This document shows positions 63,029-64,000 of a stretch of DNA of 64,000 nt, one piece after another (within the stretch, counting starts at the first letter, position 1; the number at the start of each line of letters is the position of its first letter). Both the position numbers and the translations under genes were made by a program. This DNA comes from Methanospirillum stamsii (lineage in GTDB: Archaea > Halobacteriota > Methanomicrobia > Methanomicrobiales > Methanospirillaceae), in contig NZ_CP176366.1 in assembly GCF_046244385.1 (NCBI RefSeq), forward strand, positions 1,240,001-1,304,000. The letters run 5' to 3'. Below the pieces are notes generated by a model that saw only the letters and a program-made list of their open reading frames with translations, ran no database searches and was not told where the DNA came from.

Positions 63029-64000
63029 TCCGAATCTCCGATTATTTCTCCTTCACGGTTCACAATAACGATCCTGATATCCGGGTGCTGTGTTTTATAC
63101 ATCTCAAATGCGGCATGCATTGCCGGTATAAAAAATTCAGAACCTGTCATCTCTTCAACCGTAGGATATCCGGTATTTTCCAGGAACCGGGGATTCACAT
63201 ACTTTAGAACCAGTGCCGGAAGACCGCAGATGATTATCCTTCCGGTAAGATGAGGAATAATGGTCCCAAGTCGAGAACCTGCCAGGATAACTTCATGGTC
63301 CGGAAAAAGCATTCTAGCATACCGCATGCCTATCCTTCCGGTTGTGAGGACAACCCGTTCTGCGCCTGCTGCCCGTTCACAGACGGTCTGTTCAAGATGA
63401 TCATCCCAGGGTTCGACAAACCCTGTTGTACCAAGAACTGATATCCCTTCGACAACTCCTACCTTGCGGTTCAGTGTTTTTTCTGCAACCTCAACTCCGT
63501 TGGGGGCGTATATCATCACTGAAATTTCTGAAATGCCGATCTCTGCGATTGCTTCATTAATCGCAGTTCTGATTTCATCCATAACCTGAAATGATACTGC
63601 CGGTTCACCTTTTTTATACCGGGGAATATCCCTATCCCATATTCCGATTCCTGGGCCAAATGTCAATTTTGTTTCACTGGAAGATACAGACGGGGATGCC
63701 TGTGCAACAAACTCAAGCCCTGCGGTTACATCTCCCGGATAATCTCCGGAGTATTTTTTGCACCTCCCGGTTCCGTTCTCTGCAAATACCGGGATGTGGA
63801 TGCGGATATTTGATGGTGTCAGGATAGTGACCTCCCTGATATCATCTCCAGCCAGGGAAAGCACTGCTGCTTTAGCGGCGGCTGCGGCAGTTGTTCCGGT
63901 GGTAAACCCCCGTTTTCTTACTTCCCCATCTGCGGTAAGAATTGCAAGTCCCTTATCTACTAACTCCAATAAACCTGGGTTATTACAGCGTTCCACCCAG
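63025..64000 (-). CDS. cbiD: Cobalt-precorrin-5B C1-methyltransferase (5' end outside window)
   Basis: At least 324 residues; the frame stays open to the right edge. An in-frame GTG at 63996 exists, but the reading continues past it in a family-like way (WVERCNNPGLLELV), so the true start is beyond the window. RKRGFTTGTTAAAAAKAAVLSL and FGPGIGIWDRD are the CbiD signatures. It methylates C1 in the anaerobic corrin pathway, just before CbiE acts. Confidence 0.94.
   Translation of the reverse strand, partial: WVERCNNPGLLELVDKGLAILTADGEVRKRGFTTGTTAAAAAKAAVLSLAGDDIREVTILTPSNIRIHIPVFAENGTGRCKKYSGDYPGDVTAGLEFVAQASPSVSSSETKLTFGPGIGIWDRDIPRYKKGEPAVSFQVMDEIRTAINEAIAEIGISEISVMIYAPNGVEVAEKTLNRKVGVVEGISVLGTTGFVEPWDDHLEQTVCERAAGAERVVLTTGRIGMRYARMLFPDHEVILAGSRLGTIIPHLTGRIIICGLPALVLKYVNPRFLENTGYPTVEEMTGSEFFIPAMHAAFEMYKTQHPDIRIVIVNREGEIIGDSE

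Overview
This window is a piece of a methanogenic archaeal chromosome. The best fit is order Methanomicrobiales, probably Methanospirillum; this is inferred from recalled family resemblance and no search was run. Supporting signs are archaeal translation and modification genes (eS1/S3Ae, uS15, KEOPS Pcc1, FEN-1, AK6-type kinase), the methanogenesis marker radical SAM enzyme Mmp10, a DUF3821-like S-layer protein, many PKD-domain surface proteins, GGTGA/GGAGG ribosome binding sites, and A/T-rich TATA-type promoters. There are no rRNA genes and one tRNA gene (Thr-TGT).

Layout. 1-5.4 kb: three secreted PKD proteins in a row. The first, cut by the left edge, ends in a dockerin-like pair of calcium loops; the other two begin with cohesin-like domains, so the locus may encode a self-assembling surface complex. 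5.4-11.1 kb: hypF ([NiFe] hydrogenase maturation), then two winged-helix genes overlapping a Ski2-like helicase. 11.1-12.9 kb: amt-glnK ammonium uptake pair behind a long leader that can fold. 12.9-19.4 kb: a methyltransferase-like gene, serS, the operon rps15-DHH phosphoesterase-pcc1-rps3ae, mmp10 and tRNA-Thr. 19.4-22.4 kb: a highly expressed S-layer-type gene with a long structured leader and a clear terminator. 22.5-27.8 kb: an aminotransferase, a presenilin-like protease with an ABC exporter pair, and FEN-1. 27.8-30.4 kb: an eight-PKD surface protein with unusual paired cysteines.

30.4-36.7 kb is one tightly packed minus-strand operon: PaaI-like thioesterase, pyrG, guaA-B, argD, hisC, AK6-type kinase and a CDP-alcohol phosphatidyltransferase. 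36.8-40.6 kb is a plus-strand operon of a glycosyltransferase, a TPR protein and a BrxD-type (DUF2791) ATPase found without the rest of a BREX system. 40.6-47.5 kb holds hisD, three stand-alone CheW genes, an M50 protease and small unknown genes, with several gene-poor gaps. 47.6-52.6 kb holds chorismate mutase and the arginine operon argC-CBS-argJ-argB ending in a thioredoxin-CcdA fusion. 52.7-60.4 kb is rich in DNA repair genes: mutS, mutL, a class II photolyase and a MutY-like glycosylase, with a hicBA toxin-antitoxin pair in between. 60.5-62.0 kb is a transposase-like gene whose catalytic motifs look worn. 62.0-62.4 kb has no credible gene but holds several strong inverted repeats behind a TATA box and is the best candidate for an unrecognised structured RNA. 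The window ends in cbiE-cbiD (cobamide synthesis).

Most of the window is ordinary metabolism and information processing. The parts most worth a second look are the cohesin/dockerin-like locus, the TPR-BrxD pair, the structured-RNA candidate at 62.2-62.4 kb, and the amt leader.
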